Source of the DNA: JAICKN01 sp036491415
GTDB lineage: Bacteria; Acidobacteriota; Terriglobia; Terriglobales; Acidobacteriaceae
Direction of reading: 5' to 3'
Assembly (NCBI GenBank): GCA_036491415.1
Contig: DASXCC010000250.1
Span: forward strand, 1-53,227
Length of the DNA stretch: 53,227 nt
Made by a program: the position numbers and the translations under genes. This document shows, piece after piece, positions 1 to 8,786 of this stretch (within the stretch, counting starts at the first letter, position 1; each line of letters opens with the position of its first letter). Below the pieces are notes generated by a model. It was not told the origin of the DNA, made no database searches, and worked only from the letters and a program-made list of their open reading frames with translations.

Positions 1-630
1 AGGATTTATTCCACTTGCCTGCAATACAAGATCGACATCACAAAAGATCTGATCCCCATTCGACCGGCAACCCATTATTCGATGGGCGGCATTCGTACCA
101 ACATGGACGGTCAAACTTCCGTCAAAGGGATCTATGCAGCCGGGGAAACCGCGTCTACAGGCGTTCATGGAGCGAATCGCCTGGCGAGCAATTCTTTGCT
201 GGAAGGGCTGGTCTTTGGAGCACGCGCCGGAAAAGTCATGCGTGACGAGATACGTCATTCCACAAACACAGAGTCCGCAAAAATTTCCTCGCCACAAAAA
301 CAAACGCAAGCATCCTCGGAAGGCTCCGAAGAGAAAGTCGAGCAAGTTCAGGATTTAATGTGGCAAGACGTCGGCATTGTCCGAACGGCAGAGGGGATGA
401 AGCGCGCGATCCAGCAGCTCGAAGCGATACGGTCCAACATGGGAACTCCCCGTTCAAGACGCGACTGGGAAATGCTGAATTTGAATATTGCGGGATTACT
501 CGTGGCCCGCTCGGCTTTAGCGCGGGAGGAGAGCCGTGGCGCGCACTACAGGACGGACTTCCCTTCGCACGATGACGCAAAGTTTTTGAAACATTCCATT
601 GTGCGCGGAGAAGAGATCCGCTTCGAATAA
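1..630 (+). CDS. nadB: L-aspartate oxidase, C-terminal part (5' end outside window)
   Basis: The frame is open from base 1 and ends at TAA 628-630, so only the last 209 codons are present. L-aspartate oxidase is a cytosolic FAD enzyme that oxidises aspartate to iminoaspartate, the first step of de novo NAD synthesis. The visible part has the DLIPIRPATHYSMGG segment, the FAD-domain motif GIYAAGETASTGVHGANR and the ASNSLLEGLVFG block, all typical of NadB. A helical C-terminal domain follows with the ESRGAHYR motif that the NadB/succinate dehydrogenase flavoprotein family uses near the active site. The helical domain is joined by a Ser/Gln/Lys-rich linker (about codons 85-115) that looks variable. 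The next gene is convergent, ending 6 bases downstream. Identification is firm; the N-terminal FAD-binding half cannot be judged. Confidence 0.93.
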   Translation, partial: RIYSTCLQYKIDITKDLIPIRPATHYSMGGIRTNMDGQTSVKGIYAAGETASTGVHGANRLASNSLLEGLVFGARAGKVMRDEIRHSTNTESAKISSPQKQTQASSEGSEEKVEQVQDLMWQDVGIVRTAEGMKRAIQQLEAIRSNMGTPRSRRDWEMLNLNIAGLLVARSALAREESRGAHYRTDFPSHDDAKFLKHSIVRGEEIRFE

Positions 631-636
631 AAGCTC

Positions 637-1557
637 TCAGCTTTCGACTTCCTGCTCCTGCGGAAAAAGCATCGACGCCAAAACCGAAATCAGCAACACC
701 CCAGCAACTCCGGCGAGCGCCCATTGTGTAGGGAGCTGGAAATAGTGCGAAACCAGCATCTTCCCGCCGACAAACATCAGAACGACCGCCAGCCCATAAT
801 GCAAATAGTGGAACATCTTCATCATTCCTGCCAGCGCAAAATACATAGAGCGCAAGCCCAAAATTGCGAAAACGTTCGAAGTGTAAACGACAAAAGCTTT
901 CAAAGTGATGGCCAGAATGGCAGGGATGGAATCCACAGCGAAGATGACGTCCGTGGTTTCGATCACAAGCAGAACAACAAGCAACGGCGTGGCGCACAGT
1001 TGCGGCGTACGAACAAAGAATTTTCCATCCACGTAGTCGTCGGTCACAGGGATTAAAGATCGCAACAAACGCAAAACTGGATTCTTATCCGGATTCACGG
1101 ACGCGCTTCTCTGCCGGATTAATTTGATTCCGCTATAAAGCAGGAGCGCTCCGAAGAAATATATGATCCAGTGGAATTTACGAATGAGTCCGACGCCGGC
1201 AAGAATAAAAATGGCACGCATGACGAGCGCACCGAGAACTCCCCAGAATAAAACTTTGTGCTCTTGTTCAGCGGGAACACGGAAAAATTTAAAGATCAAA
1301 AGAAAAATAAAAAGGTTATCTACGCTAAGGGAAAGCTCGATCACATAGCCGGTTACGTATTCAAGCCCGGTGTCGTGCCCTTGCCAAATGAAAAGCATGG
1401 CGGCAAAAACGGCGGCCAGGGCAATCCAAACTCCGCTCCAGGCTAGGGCCTGCCGGAATGTTGGAACATGCGACCTTCGGTTCACGACGCCAAGATCGAG
1501 AGCCAGCATGGCAAGCACGAATACGTTGAAGAGAATCCAGAGTAGCGGTCCGTTCAA
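637..1557 (-). CDS. TerC/Alx family integral membrane protein
   Basis: This 306-residue protein has about eight to nine hydrophobic segments across its whole length. It carries two TerC hallmarks: SVDNLFIF near residue 78 and FAVDSIPAI near residue 208, where acidic residues sit inside membrane helices. TerC/Alx proteins are inner-membrane proteins linked to tellurite resistance, alkaline response and manganese or other metal export to secreted enzymes; which applies here cannot be told. The only usable start is a TTG at 1557, because an in-frame TGA lies seven codons upstream and no closer ATG precedes the first helix. No good Shine-Dalgarno is seen. It is downstream of the M28 peptidase gene on the same strand with a 77-base gap. 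I saw no manganese-riboswitch-like leader in that gap. Confidence 0.88.
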   Translation of the reverse strand: MNGPLLWILFNVFVLAMLALDLGVVNRRSHVPTFRQALAWSGVWIALAAVFAAMLFIWQGHDTGLEYVTGYVIELSLSVDNLFIFLLIFKFFRVPAEQEHKVLFWGVLGALVMRAIFILAGVGLIRKFHWIIYFFGALLLYSGIKLIRQRSASVNPDKNPVLRLLRSLIPVTDDYVDGKFFVRTPQLCATPLLVVLLVIETTDVIFAVDSIPAILAITLKAFVVYTSNVFAILGLRSMYFALAGMMKMFHYLHYGLAVVLMFVGGKMLVSHYFQLPTQWALAGVAGVLLISVLASMLFPQEQEVES

Positions 1558-1634
1558 TCGGCACCAATCGAAGGCTCAGGGTGACTTCTGTTGGCATTCT
1601 ACGCGAAGATTTCGCGGCGATTGGCGGCCGGGAA

Positions 1635-2645
1635 CTATTTAGGAGGAATGGAAGGCAGGTTGTTCAACATCCGAATCGTTTCCAGCGTCGTCGTCCCAAC
1701 GATCTGCAGGCTTGCAGGGCTCAGTTTGTCCACGGTGTCTTCGGCGGTATGCCAGAAAACATTGTTGTAGCCGTAATCAAAATCAATGAGATCGGCGCAG
1801 GGAACGGCGCGCTGCATAAATGGAATGTGATCGTCGGAAATGGGTCCGGTGCGTTCGTAAAAGTGTGACTGCGTACCCAGGCGCGTGGCAGCCTGATAAA
1901 TCAAATCCTGCAACCATGGAGTGGAATTCGAGTCCCGTACAATGTTCAGGTCGGCGTCGCCAATCATGTCTTCCAGCAGGAATGCCTTCATCTTTTTGAG
2001 CGATCCATCGGCCTGCCATTTGTCGGCCAAATGCCGAACACCGTATAACGCTTCAGGGTCATACCACGGCAGTCGCATGGATTCTTCCGCATCGTCCCAT
2101 AGCAGCCATATGCTGTAGCCTTCCAGCTTTTTGCCATGTAACTGATTGGCAAATTCCAGCAAAAGCGCGCTGGAAGAAGCGCCGTCATTCGCGCCGACGT
2201 AGTTAATGTTCTTCAAAGGCCAATTTGTATCGTAGTGGCTGGCGATGACGATAATTCCATCGCGTGTGCCAGAAAATTTCGCAATGATGTTGTTGACTGG
2301 AAATTTTCCTTCCGTCGTCTCGACGGTAAAAGCATCCTGCTCGACGTTGTCGCCTTTCAGATGGGCAAGAATATAATCTTCCACTTTTTTGTGGTTCGCG
2401 CTGCCCAGCGGACGCGGGCCGAACGCTACGATTTCTTTTGTGTATTTCATGGCCCGAGCAGAATCGAACGACGGCGGCGCAGATTCTGGAGCGGAGGAAG
2501 AAGAATCCGGAAGAGCCGTGGATAATGCAGCAGCAGAACTCGAAGAACTGCCAGAACTAGCTGGCGGATTCGCGGCTTGATCTTTTGTACAAGCGGCAGC
2601 CATTAAACAAGCGGTCAGCGATAAAGCGCAGAGAAAGCTTCTCAT
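1635..2645 (-). CDS. M28 family metallopeptidase / glutaminyl-peptide cyclotransferase-like lipoprotein
   Basis: 336 residues. The N-terminus is a lipoprotein signal with lipobox LMAAAC (Cys at about residue 19), followed by a low-complexity Ala/Ser/Pro linker to about residue 60. The catalytic domain has the metal and active-site signatures of the M28 fold: ASHYDT (His ligand), GANDGASS (bridging Asp), DDAEES (Glu), LLEDMIGD and DDHIPF (last His). The arrangement resembles glutaminyl cyclase, which forms N-terminal pyroglutamate, more than a general aminopeptidase, but the two cannot be separated by eye. The start ATG overlaps the tatC stop by one base (TGATG), so the two are translationally coupled. 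A membrane-anchored, outward-facing enzyme is expected. Confidence 0.85.
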   Translation of the reverse strand: MRSFLCALSLTACLMAAACTKDQAANPPASSGSSSSSAAALSTALPDSSSSAPESAPPSFDSARAMKYTKEIVAFGPRPLGSANHKKVEDYILAHLKGDNVEQDAFTVETTEGKFPVNNIIAKFSGTRDGIIVIASHYDTNWPLKNINYVGANDGASSSALLLEFANQLHGKKLEGYSIWLLWDDAEESMRLPWYDPEALYGVRHLADKWQADGSLKKMKAFLLEDMIGDADLNIVRDSNSTPWLQDLIYQAATRLGTQSHFYERTGPISDDHIPFMQRAVPCADLIDFDYGYNNVFWHTAEDTVDKLSPASLQIVGTTTLETIRMLNNLPSIPPK

Positions 2646-3454
2646 CAGCTGTGAGCCTGCCGGGCTTTGCGCCGGTCATGATGGACACGCCACGCAATCC
2701 CTATACTGATCAAATACAACACAATCATAGGCGCCGCGAAAATACACATGGTGGAAATATCGGGGGTGGGCGCAAGAATCGAAGCGATGATGAAAATCAC
2801 CAGGATGGCATAGCGGATATTGCGCCACATCCAACCGGCGGAAACAACTCCCATCAGTGCCAGAAAAAATACAAGAATCGGTAATTCGAAAACCACGCCG
2901 AGACCAACGATCACGGTGAGAAATAATTCCGTGTACTCGCCAATTGTGATCATTGGCTGGAAGTCTTTGCCAAGCTGGAGCAGATATTGCAGCGCTTGAG
3001 GAAAGACCAGCCTGTACCCGAAATATCCGCCACTCAGGAAAAGAAATACCGTGGAGAGCATGAACGGGATGACGTAACGCTTCTCTTTGCGGTAAAGGCC
3101 GGGCGAGATGAACATCCACAACTGATAAAGCAGGAATGGCGAGGTAAGAAAAAGTCCTCCCATGAATGCCGTTTTCAGGTACAGATTGAAAGGCTCGATG
3201 GGATTGAGGAACGTCAACCGGCTCGACATTCCGTTGTGCGCAAAAGCATCGATAATGGGACGCTGCACAAATCCATAGATCCGCTCTTTGAAAACCCAGC
3301 AGACGCCAAAGCCGGCGGCGATCGCGATTGCGCAATAGACAAGTCTTTTACGGAGTTCTTCGAGGTGTTCGAAGAAGCTCATAGCAGGCATGGACTCTCC
3401 GCGCTGTTCTTCCGATGCGTGATCAGGAGCTTGATCCACGGTGATGTCAGGCAT
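2645..3454 (-). CDS. tatC: Sec-independent (twin-arginine) translocase subunit TatC
   Basis: 269 residues with six hydrophobic segments, the normal TatC topology. The N-terminal cytoplasmic motif MSFFEHLEELRKRL (residues about 25-38) is the conserved TatC signal-peptide recognition region, and the F-x-P-x-EPF block is present as FLNPIEPFNLYLK near residue 95. TatC with TatA/B exports folded proteins bearing twin-arginine signals; a candidate substrate in this window is the glycoside hydrolase at 10006-11361. The gene overlaps the upstream tatA/B gene by 8 bases and the downstream M28 peptidase gene by one base, indicating an operon. The N-terminal 24 residues are acidic and non-conserved. Confidence 0.96.
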   Translation of the reverse strand: MPDITVDQAPDHASEEQRGESMPAMSFFEHLEELRKRLVYCAIAIAAGFGVCWVFKERIYGFVQRPIIDAFAHNGMSSRLTFLNPIEPFNLYLKTAFMGGLFLTSPFLLYQLWMFISPGLYRKEKRYVIPFMLSTVFLFLSGGYFGYRLVFPQALQYLLQLGKDFQPMITIGEYTELFLTVIVGLGVVFELPILVFFLALMGVVSAGWMWRNIRYAILVIFIIASILAPTPDISTMCIFAAPMIVLYLISIGIAWRVHHDRRKARQAHS

Positions 3455-4001
3455 TCGAAGCCTTTACAGGGGTTTCCGCCTGCGGATCGGGAACGATTTC
3501 AGCGTCGGCTGACGTAACATCGGTCGACTGAACATCGGTCGATCTAACATCGGTCGATCTAACATCGGTCGATCTAACATCGATGGGCTTCAGATCAATC
3601 ACCGCGTGTGTCTTGTGCTCGGCTGAATTGTCTTCGGGGTAGTCGGCCTTTGAGGAAACCAGATCAGATGAGCTAACTTCAGATGAAGTAGCTTCTGAAG
3701 TAGCTTCTGAAATAACTCCGGAAGCATCAATTTCCGGTGCTGGCTTCAGCGGCAACGTCGCGATGGTTCCGACAGGAGGTTGCGCGGGAGCGAGCATTTT
3801 TTTGGCATTTTCCTGACGCTCCAGGTCGTCCATTTCCGTTTGTATCTGGCTTTTAAATTCGTTAGAGGCGCGCTTCAATTCGTTGAGAACTTTGCCGATT
3901 TGCCTTCCGATTTCCGGCAATCTTTTGGGCCCAAAGATAATAAGGGCCAGCAAAAAGAGAAAAATCGTATCTGCAAAGCTTGGACCCATTCCATTTATCA
4001 T
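3447..4001 (-). CDS. TatA/TatB family translocase subunit with repeat-bearing tail
   Basis: The start is taken at ATG 3999-4001, with a second ATG at 3987-3989 also possible; an upstream in-frame extension to 4049 lacks conservation. The protein has one N-terminal membrane helix (FADTIFLFLLALIIFG), the TatA/B hinge motif FGPKRLPEIGRQIGK and an amphipathic helix, then a long disordered tail. The hinge and following acidic helix (TEMDDLERQ) fit TatB or a dual TatA/B. The tail has Ser/Glu/Thr stretches and a tandem DVRST pentapeptide repeat encoded by 15-base DNA repeats at 3511-3585. It is the first gene of a leftward operon with tatC and the M28 peptidase and is divergent from the GH27 gene. 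No second tatA is seen here. Confidence 0.88.
   Translation of the reverse strand: MINGMGPSFADTIFLFLLALIIFGPKRLPEIGRQIGKVLNELKRASNEFKSQIQTEMDDLERQENAKKMLAPAQPPVGTIATLPLKPAPEIDASGVISEATSEATSSEVSSSDLVSSKADYPEDNSAEHKTHAVIDLKPIDVRSTDVRSTDVRSTDVQSTDVTSADAEIVPDPQAETPVKASNA
3511..3585. repeat. Five 15-base tandem repeats inside the tatA/B-like gene
   Basis: Five consecutive 15-base units occupy 3511-3525, 3526-3540, 3541-3555, 3556-3570 and 3571-3585, all built on a core taacatcggtc. The third and fourth units are identical. Read on the minus strand each unit encodes Asp-Val-x-Ser-Thr. The length is a multiple of three, so unit gain or loss would not shift the frame. Confidence 0.95.
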
Positions 4002-4089
4002 ACCGTCTGCCGCCAATGACGGCAAAGCGGCGCCGCGCAAGTTTTGCACCCAGCATCCACGGAAATTGTTCTGCTACAATTCCTTCGCC

Positions 4090-5313
4090 ATGAGACACAT
4101 ACGATTTACCGTCCTCGCAATTCTGAGCTTTTTTCTTCTAGTGGGAAGTTCCCTGGCGCAAAGCGCACAACCGGCTTCCTCCGAATTTGATTTGGCGAAG
4201 TTATCGCCAACTCCTCCCATGGGATGGAACAGCTGGAACAAGTTTGCCTGCAATGTGAACGAACAATTGCTTCGCGATATGACCGATACCATGGTGCAGT
4301 CGGGCATGAAAGATGCTGGATACAAGTACGTTGTGATTGACGACTGCTGGCAGGTTTCAAGGGACAAACAAGGCAACATTGTTGCCGACCCGCAACGATT
4401 CCCTTCCGGCATAAAAGCTCTGGCGGATTATGTCCACTCCAAGGGACTGAAGTTTGGCATTTACTCCGATGCCGGCTCGAAAACCTGCGCCGGACGCCCG
4501 GCAAGCCTGGGCCATGAATACCAGGACGCGCTGCAATACGCCTCATGGGGCGTGGACTACCTGAAATACGATTGGTGCAACACCACCACGCAGGATGCGA
4601 AGGCTGCCTATGCCCTCATCCGCAGCGCATTGAATGCTTCAGGAAGGCCGATTGTGCTCAGCATCTGCGAATGGGGCACAGCGAAGCCGTGGCTGTGGGG
4701 CGAAGAAGTTGGCGGCAATCTGTGGCGCACGACGGGCGACATCAAAGACCAGTTTGAAGGCAAGATTAAGTGGGGAGACGGAAGCTGCTGCGGATACGGT
4801 ATGACCAGCATTCTCGACCAGCAGGTGGGTCTTGCATCGTATGCGGGGCCTGGACACTGGAATGATCCGGACATGCTGGAAGTCGGCAATGGCGGTATGA
4901 CCGATACGGAATATCGCTCGCACTTCAGCTTGTGGGCGGAGTTGGCTGCGCCGCTGATCGCCGGCAATGATATGCACAATATGCGGCCGGAAATTCACGA
5001 CATCCTGACCAACAAAGAAGTGATCGCCGTGGATCAAGATCCTCTGGGCCATGAAGGGACACGCGTGGCCAAGGACGGACCGCTGGAAGTTTGGTCGAAG
5101 CAGTTGAGTGACGGAAGCAGGGCTGTTGTCTTGTTCAATCGCGATTCCAAAGACCAGCAAATCAACGTAACGTGGGCGGAGTTGGGATATCCCGACCACC
5201 TGAGCGCTGCTGTGCGCGATTTGTGGGAGAAAAAAGATTTGGGCAACTTCACAGGAAAATTTTCTGCGCAGGTAGCTTCGCATGGCGTCGTGATGGTGAC
5301 AGTGAAGCCGTAG
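4090..5313 (+). CDS. Secreted alpha-galactosidase, glycoside hydrolase family 27
   Basis: 407 residues from ATG 4090; the frame stays open upstream but the chosen start begins a clean signal peptide (MRHIRFTVLAILSFFLL, cleavage near SSLAQ). The catalytic TIM barrel begins with the GH27 signature TPPMGWNSWNKF, followed by YVVIDDCWQ. The nucleophile Asp lies in LKYDWCN (about residue 160) and the likely acid/base Asp in RTTGDI (about residue 220). The motif GPGHWNDPDMLEVGNGG is also a family hallmark. A C-terminal beta domain follows from about residue 320. The enzyme removes terminal alpha-1,6-galactose from oligosaccharides or galactomannan outside the cytoplasm; alpha-N-acetylgalactosaminidase activity is the main alternative within the family. 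The gene is divergent from tatA/B with an 88-base gap. Confidence 0.94.
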   Translation: MRHIRFTVLAILSFFLLVGSSLAQSAQPASSEFDLAKLSPTPPMGWNSWNKFACNVNEQLLRDMTDTMVQSGMKDAGYKYVVIDDCWQVSRDKQGNIVADPQRFPSGIKALADYVHSKGLKFGIYSDAGSKTCAGRPASLGHEYQDALQYASWGVDYLKYDWCNTTTQDAKAAYALIRSALNASGRPIVLSICEWGTAKPWLWGEEVGGNLWRTTGDIKDQFEGKIKWGDGSCCGYGMTSILDQQVGLASYAGPGHWNDPDMLEVGNGGMTDTEYRSHFSLWAELAAPLIAGNDMHNMRPEIHDILTNKEVIAVDQDPLGHEGTRVAKDGPLEVWSKQLSDGSRAVVLFNRDSKDQQINVTWAELGYPDHLSAAVRDLWEKKDLGNFTGKFSAQVASHGVVMVTVKP

Positions 5314-5331
5314 TGATTTTGGAGGCCGGTA

Positions 5332-6108
5332 ATGGCTGAATTGGGAAGCTTTTGTACATCCTGCGGAGCAAAGCTGGAGCCGGGCGTCGCATTCTGCACC
5401 ATCTGCGGCGCGAAGCGGCAAATGGCTTTGCAACCGGATACGATCGCTGTTGCTTCTTCGCCTGTTGCTTCTTCGCCGGAAGATTCTTCGCCTCCTCCGG
5501 TCGAGACATCGCCGCCAGTTCCCACGGCTGTTTCGATTTCCACGAATCTTCCTGAAGCTACTCTTGCCCCGGCAGATCTTGCACCAGCGGATTCTGCACC
5601 CGCGGATCTTCCCCCGGCGACTCTTTCACCAGCAGCTATAGCACCGACGGCTAATCCGGTTTTCTCAACACCTCCCGCCACTGAAGTTCCATCGGTGATT
5701 GCACTCGGAGAAAAACCGAAAGATTCGGGATCAAAAGCAATCTTTGTCATTATCGTGCTGGTGATTTTGTCAGGCGCGGCTTTCGGCGGATGGAAATATT
5801 GGCAGAAATCGACACGTGTAGAAATCGAAGTTTCTCCCGATGCCACTTCGATCCCGCTCGGTGGATCGACGCACGTTGAAGCGGAAGTGCCGAATCCAAA
5901 CAATGTGGATGTGATCTGGAGCGTGCGCGAGGGATCCGCCGGCGGAGCCGTAACCGGCGCAGGTGCGCTGGCAGAACGAGGAACGGTAAAGTTCGTCGCC
6001 ACTTATAACGCGCCCACCACTCCGGGAACATATCACGTGGTGGCAACGCTGAGCGACAATTCAGAATCCACGGGAGAGACGACAATTACTGTTGGCGGAG
6101 CGCAGTAG
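5332..6108 (+). CDS. Zinc-ribbon / Pro-Ala-rich linker / single-TM / Ig-like domain protein
   Basis: 258 residues of unknown function. Residues 8-31 form a double CxxC zinc ribbon (FCTSCGAKLEPG then FCTICGAKRQ). A long Pro/Ala/Ser/Thr-rich linker follows (about 40-120), with short repeats such as APAD. One membrane helix (AIFVIIVLVILSGAAF, about 138-158) is next, then a beta-rich C-terminal domain with STHVEAEVPN, VDVIWSVREG and GTYHVVATLSD, resembling bacterial Ig-like folds. Topology would place the zinc ribbon in the cytoplasm and the Ig-like domain outside. A Shine-Dalgarno-like GGAGG lies a few bases before the ATG. It follows the GH27 gene by 18 bases and may be cotranscribed, but a functional link is not evident. 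Confidence 0.8.
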   Translation: MAELGSFCTSCGAKLEPGVAFCTICGAKRQMALQPDTIAVASSPVASSPEDSSPPPVETSPPVPTAVSISTNLPEATLAPADLAPADSAPADLPPATLSPAAIAPTANPVFSTPPATEVPSVIALGEKPKDSGSKAIFVIIVLVILSGAAFGGWKYWQKSTRVEIEVSPDATSIPLGGSTHVEAEVPNPNNVDVIWSVREGSAGGAVTGAGALAERGTVKFVATYNAPTTPGTYHVVATLSDNSESTGETTITVGGAQ

Positions 6109-6179
6109 TAAGTGATTCCAACTCAGTAATGATTCAGCTTGATAATTAGTTCAACCCTATATTTATTTCAACTTCGGAA

Positions 6180-7742
6180 TTATTCCCACTCGATCGTGCC
6201 CGGCGGCTTCGAAGTGATGTCATACACCACACGGTTTACGCCCTTCACTTCATTCACAATCCGGCTGGAAATCGTTTTCAGCACTTCGTGCGGCAAGGGA
6301 GCCCAGTCGGCGGTCATTCCATCCTCGGAGTGAACGGCGCGGATGGCGCAAGTGTAGGCGTAAGTGCGCTGATCGCCCATGACACCGACAGACATTACCG
6401 GCAGAAGCACAGCAAAAGACTGCCAAATTTTCTGATAAAGTCCCGCAGTCTTAATTTCGTTGACGACAATATCGTCGCACTCGCGCAGAATCGCCAACCG
6501 CTCCGGCGTAACTTCTCCCACAACGCGAACAGCGAGGCCGGGGCCGGGGAATGGCTGACGCTGCAGAATGTCCTCGGGCATGCCAAGGTCGCGGCCAATG
6601 CGCCGGACTTCGTCTTTGAATAAATCTTTCAGCGGCTCAACGAGTTTGAGCTTCATCGTTTCCGGCAATCCGCCGACATTGTGGTGCGATTTGATGACTT
6701 GCGAAGGCCCCCGAACGGAGCGCGATTCGATGATGTCAGGATAGAGCGTGCCCTGCACCAGCCAATCGACGCTTCCCTGCTCTTTTTCAATACGCTGGGC
6801 TTCTTCATCGAAGACCGCAATGAATTCATTGCCGATGATTTTGCGCTTCTTCTCGGGATCGGTGACGCCAGCAAGTTTACTGAGGAATCTTTCTGTGGCA
6901 TCCACCGCGATCAGATAAAGACCTAACTTGTCGCGCAAATTCTGCTGCACTTTTTCAAATTCATTTTTGCGGAGAACGCCATTATTGACAAAAACCGAGG
7001 TAAGGCGTGAATTCCCGTTTTCATCGCGGAGCGCACGATCCACAAGCACGGCAGCCACAGCAGAATCAACTCCGCCGGAAAGGGCGCAGATGGCCCGGCC
7101 GCTGCCAACGGTCTGCTTCACCTGGGCAATGCTGACATCGATAAAGAGCTGCGGGGTCCAATTCGGCTTCGCTCCGCAGATATTGAAAACAAAGTTCCGC
7201 AGAATGTCAGTGCCGCGTTTTGTGTGATGGACTTCTGGATGGAATTGCACCGCCCATAACTTTTTCGCGGAATTCTCGATCGCGGCCACGGCATTCGGAG
7301 ACTTCGCCGTTAAGGTGAAACCTTTTGGTAATTCCTGGGCTTCGTCACCATGCGACATCCAGACTTCCAATTGCTTAGGCAGCCCCTCGAATAGAACAGA
7401 ATTATTGGTCACGTCCACAGTCGCATGTCCATATTCACGGCGAGGCGCGGGGCTGACCTTGCCTCCCAGCGCATGCACCATGAACTGCAATCCATAGCAA
7501 ATGCCCAGCACTGGAATGCCGAGGTTAAAGACGTGAACATCGGCCTCGGGAGCGTCGGCGTCGTAAACCGACGACGGACCCCCGGAAAAAATAATGCCGA
7601 TGGGCGAGTAGCTCTGAATTTCCTTAAGCGTGGCGTTGCAAGGAAGAACTACGGAGAAGACGTTCTGTTCGCGGACGCGGCGCGCGATGAGTTGCGAATA
7701 CTGCGCGCCAAAATCGAGAATGACAATGGATTGGTTTTCCAC
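6180..7742 (-). CDS. guaA: GMP synthase (glutamine-hydrolysing)
   Basis: This cytosolic enzyme aminates XMP to GMP using glutamine and ATP. The start is read as GTG 7740-7742, giving MENQSIVILDFGAQYSQLIA and 520 residues, close to the usual 525; a TTG at 7769 would add nine residues. Order of domains: class I glutamine amidotransferase with GICYGLQ (nucleophile Cys about residue 82) and FHPEVHH (His/Glu); the ATP-pyrophosphatase PP-loop ALSGGVDSAVAA (about 215); and the GuaA dimerisation domain ending in KPPGTIEWE, the conserved C-terminus. All key motifs are intact. It converges with the zinc-ribbon gene across a 71-base spacer with no clear terminator. No purine riboswitch was recognised upstream. 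Confidence 0.96.
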   Translation of the reverse strand: MENQSIVILDFGAQYSQLIARRVREQNVFSVVLPCNATLKEIQSYSPIGIIFSGGPSSVYDADAPEADVHVFNLGIPVLGICYGLQFMVHALGGKVSPAPRREYGHATVDVTNNSVLFEGLPKQLEVWMSHGDEAQELPKGFTLTAKSPNAVAAIENSAKKLWAVQFHPEVHHTKRGTDILRNFVFNICGAKPNWTPQLFIDVSIAQVKQTVGSGRAICALSGGVDSAVAAVLVDRALRDENGNSRLTSVFVNNGVLRKNEFEKVQQNLRDKLGLYLIAVDATERFLSKLAGVTDPEKKRKIIGNEFIAVFDEEAQRIEKEQGSVDWLVQGTLYPDIIESRSVRGPSQVIKSHHNVGGLPETMKLKLVEPLKDLFKDEVRRIGRDLGMPEDILQRQPFPGPGLAVRVVGEVTPERLAILRECDDIVVNEIKTAGLYQKIWQSFAVLLPVMSVGVMGDQRTYAYTCAIRAVHSEDGMTADWAPLPHEVLKTISSRIVNEVKGVNRVVYDITSKPPGTIEWE

Positions 7743-7803
7743 GGATGAGTTTCGCAGATCGGTAAACAAGTGTAAAGCAGGAAGCGCTGAGGATGCCAGT
7801 CGG

Positions 7804-8784
7804 TCAGTCGGCCAATTCAGGGTGGTCGCTGAGAATCAGTTCGTCGGGATCGACGGCGGACGCGATTTGCGTGACAGGTGCAACGGGGCTGAGCGTTAAA
7901 TATGGCGCTTTGGCAGATTTCTGCGGAAGATCGGTGATGGAAATATATCCAGCCATGCGGCCAACATAGAGAAAGTCGGCTAAAAAGAAATATCCGAGTG
8001 ATGCAGCGATGAGCGCAGCCATGGCTGCAGCGGGACTCAAGGGCGCTACACCAATCAGCAAAAAGCAAAACAGTCCAACGATGTACCATGCGGTGATCTT
8101 GGCCAGTCCAAACCAGAAGGTCACGGCAAAGACTGCGCCGAAGCGTTTAATGGATAAATCAGAAGCACGGGCAAGAGCCGAAAATGTCCCGCAATTTTCC
8201 TTTGCCACAAAGATTACGGCCAGCGACAAGAACCAATTCCCCACGCCCCAGCCACACCAGGCGACAAAAATCAGCGCAAGAGAAAGCAGTGTTGCAAGCG
8301 TGACGGAGTCAGAGTCAGAGTTGTTTGAGGACAATAAAACAAATATTGCAATCGTCAGCCCCGCTGTTAGAACGAAAGCCAAAGCACGGAGAACATTCAG
8401 CCCCAGCAAGGAGCCGGATGTCACTTTGCCTTCTTCTTTATGAATCAAAGGCCGCAGAGTTACCGCGCGGCCAATGGCCGCAAGCGCGATCCAACCGAAG
8501 GTCGCAGTACAAGCCAGCAGCAGAAAAGCACGAATCAACCGGGGCGTACTTCCGTGGAAAATTTGTTGCAGCGCCTTTAGCGCGAGCATGGACTGCCCAC
8601 TAGCCAGCAGAAATAATTGCTCTTTACTGATGGGAAGACTTTGCAGATATTCGGCAAAACAAAAAAATGCCAACAACCAGAAGGTCGCGCCAAAGCTCCA
8701 TCGCCAAAGAACTTCCATGATGCCCACGTAAGGGCGTGCAAACATGGCGTGAAATCCGTCGCGGGTGGGTGAAGGCCGATTCAT
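7804..8784 (-). CDS. Uncharacterised polytopic membrane protein
   Basis: 326 residues from ATG 8784; a TTG at 8790 is the alternative and would overlap the upstream stop. There are six or so hydrophobic segments (for example near residues 28-45, 82-105, 130-150, 165-195, 215-245 and 255-275), with a 45-residue cytoplasmic-type tail rich in Pro, Asp and Glu. I recognise no family motif. The start lies 2 bases after the stop of the YVTN beta-propeller gene, so the two are very likely cotranscribed and coupled. A helper or anchoring role for the propeller protein is only a guess. Confidence 0.7.
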   Translation of the reverse strand: MNRPSPTRDGFHAMFARPYVGIMEVLWRWSFGATFWLLAFFCFAEYLQSLPISKEQLFLLASGQSMLALKALQQIFHGSTPRLIRAFLLLACTATFGWIALAAIGRAVTLRPLIHKEEGKVTSGSLLGLNVLRALAFVLTAGLTIAIFVLLSSNNSDSDSVTLATLLSLALIFVAWCGWGVGNWFLSLAVIFVAKENCGTFSALARASDLSIKRFGAVFAVTFWFGLAKITAWYIVGLFCFLLIGVAPLSPAAAMAALIAASLGYFFLADFLYVGRMAGYISITDLPQKSAKAPYLTLSPVAPVTQIASAVDPDELILSDHPELAD

Positions 8785-8786
8785 AG

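Noticed and set aside
236..997. Antisense frame of 253 codons across nadB and terC
   Set aside because: Overlaps two firmly recognised genes and has Cys/Arg-rich nonsense composition.
1558..1634. Manganese (yybP-ykoY) riboswitch before terC
   Set aside because: The gap is only 77 bases and I saw none of the conserved loop sequences.
5034..6002. Long antisense open frame (322 codons) across the GH27 and zinc-ribbon genes
   Set aside because: It is the shadow of the Pro/Ala/Ser-rich linker and shows no domain; both sense genes are convincing.
7743..7803. Purine riboswitch before guaA
   Set aside because: The short spacer has no conserved purine-aptamer core.
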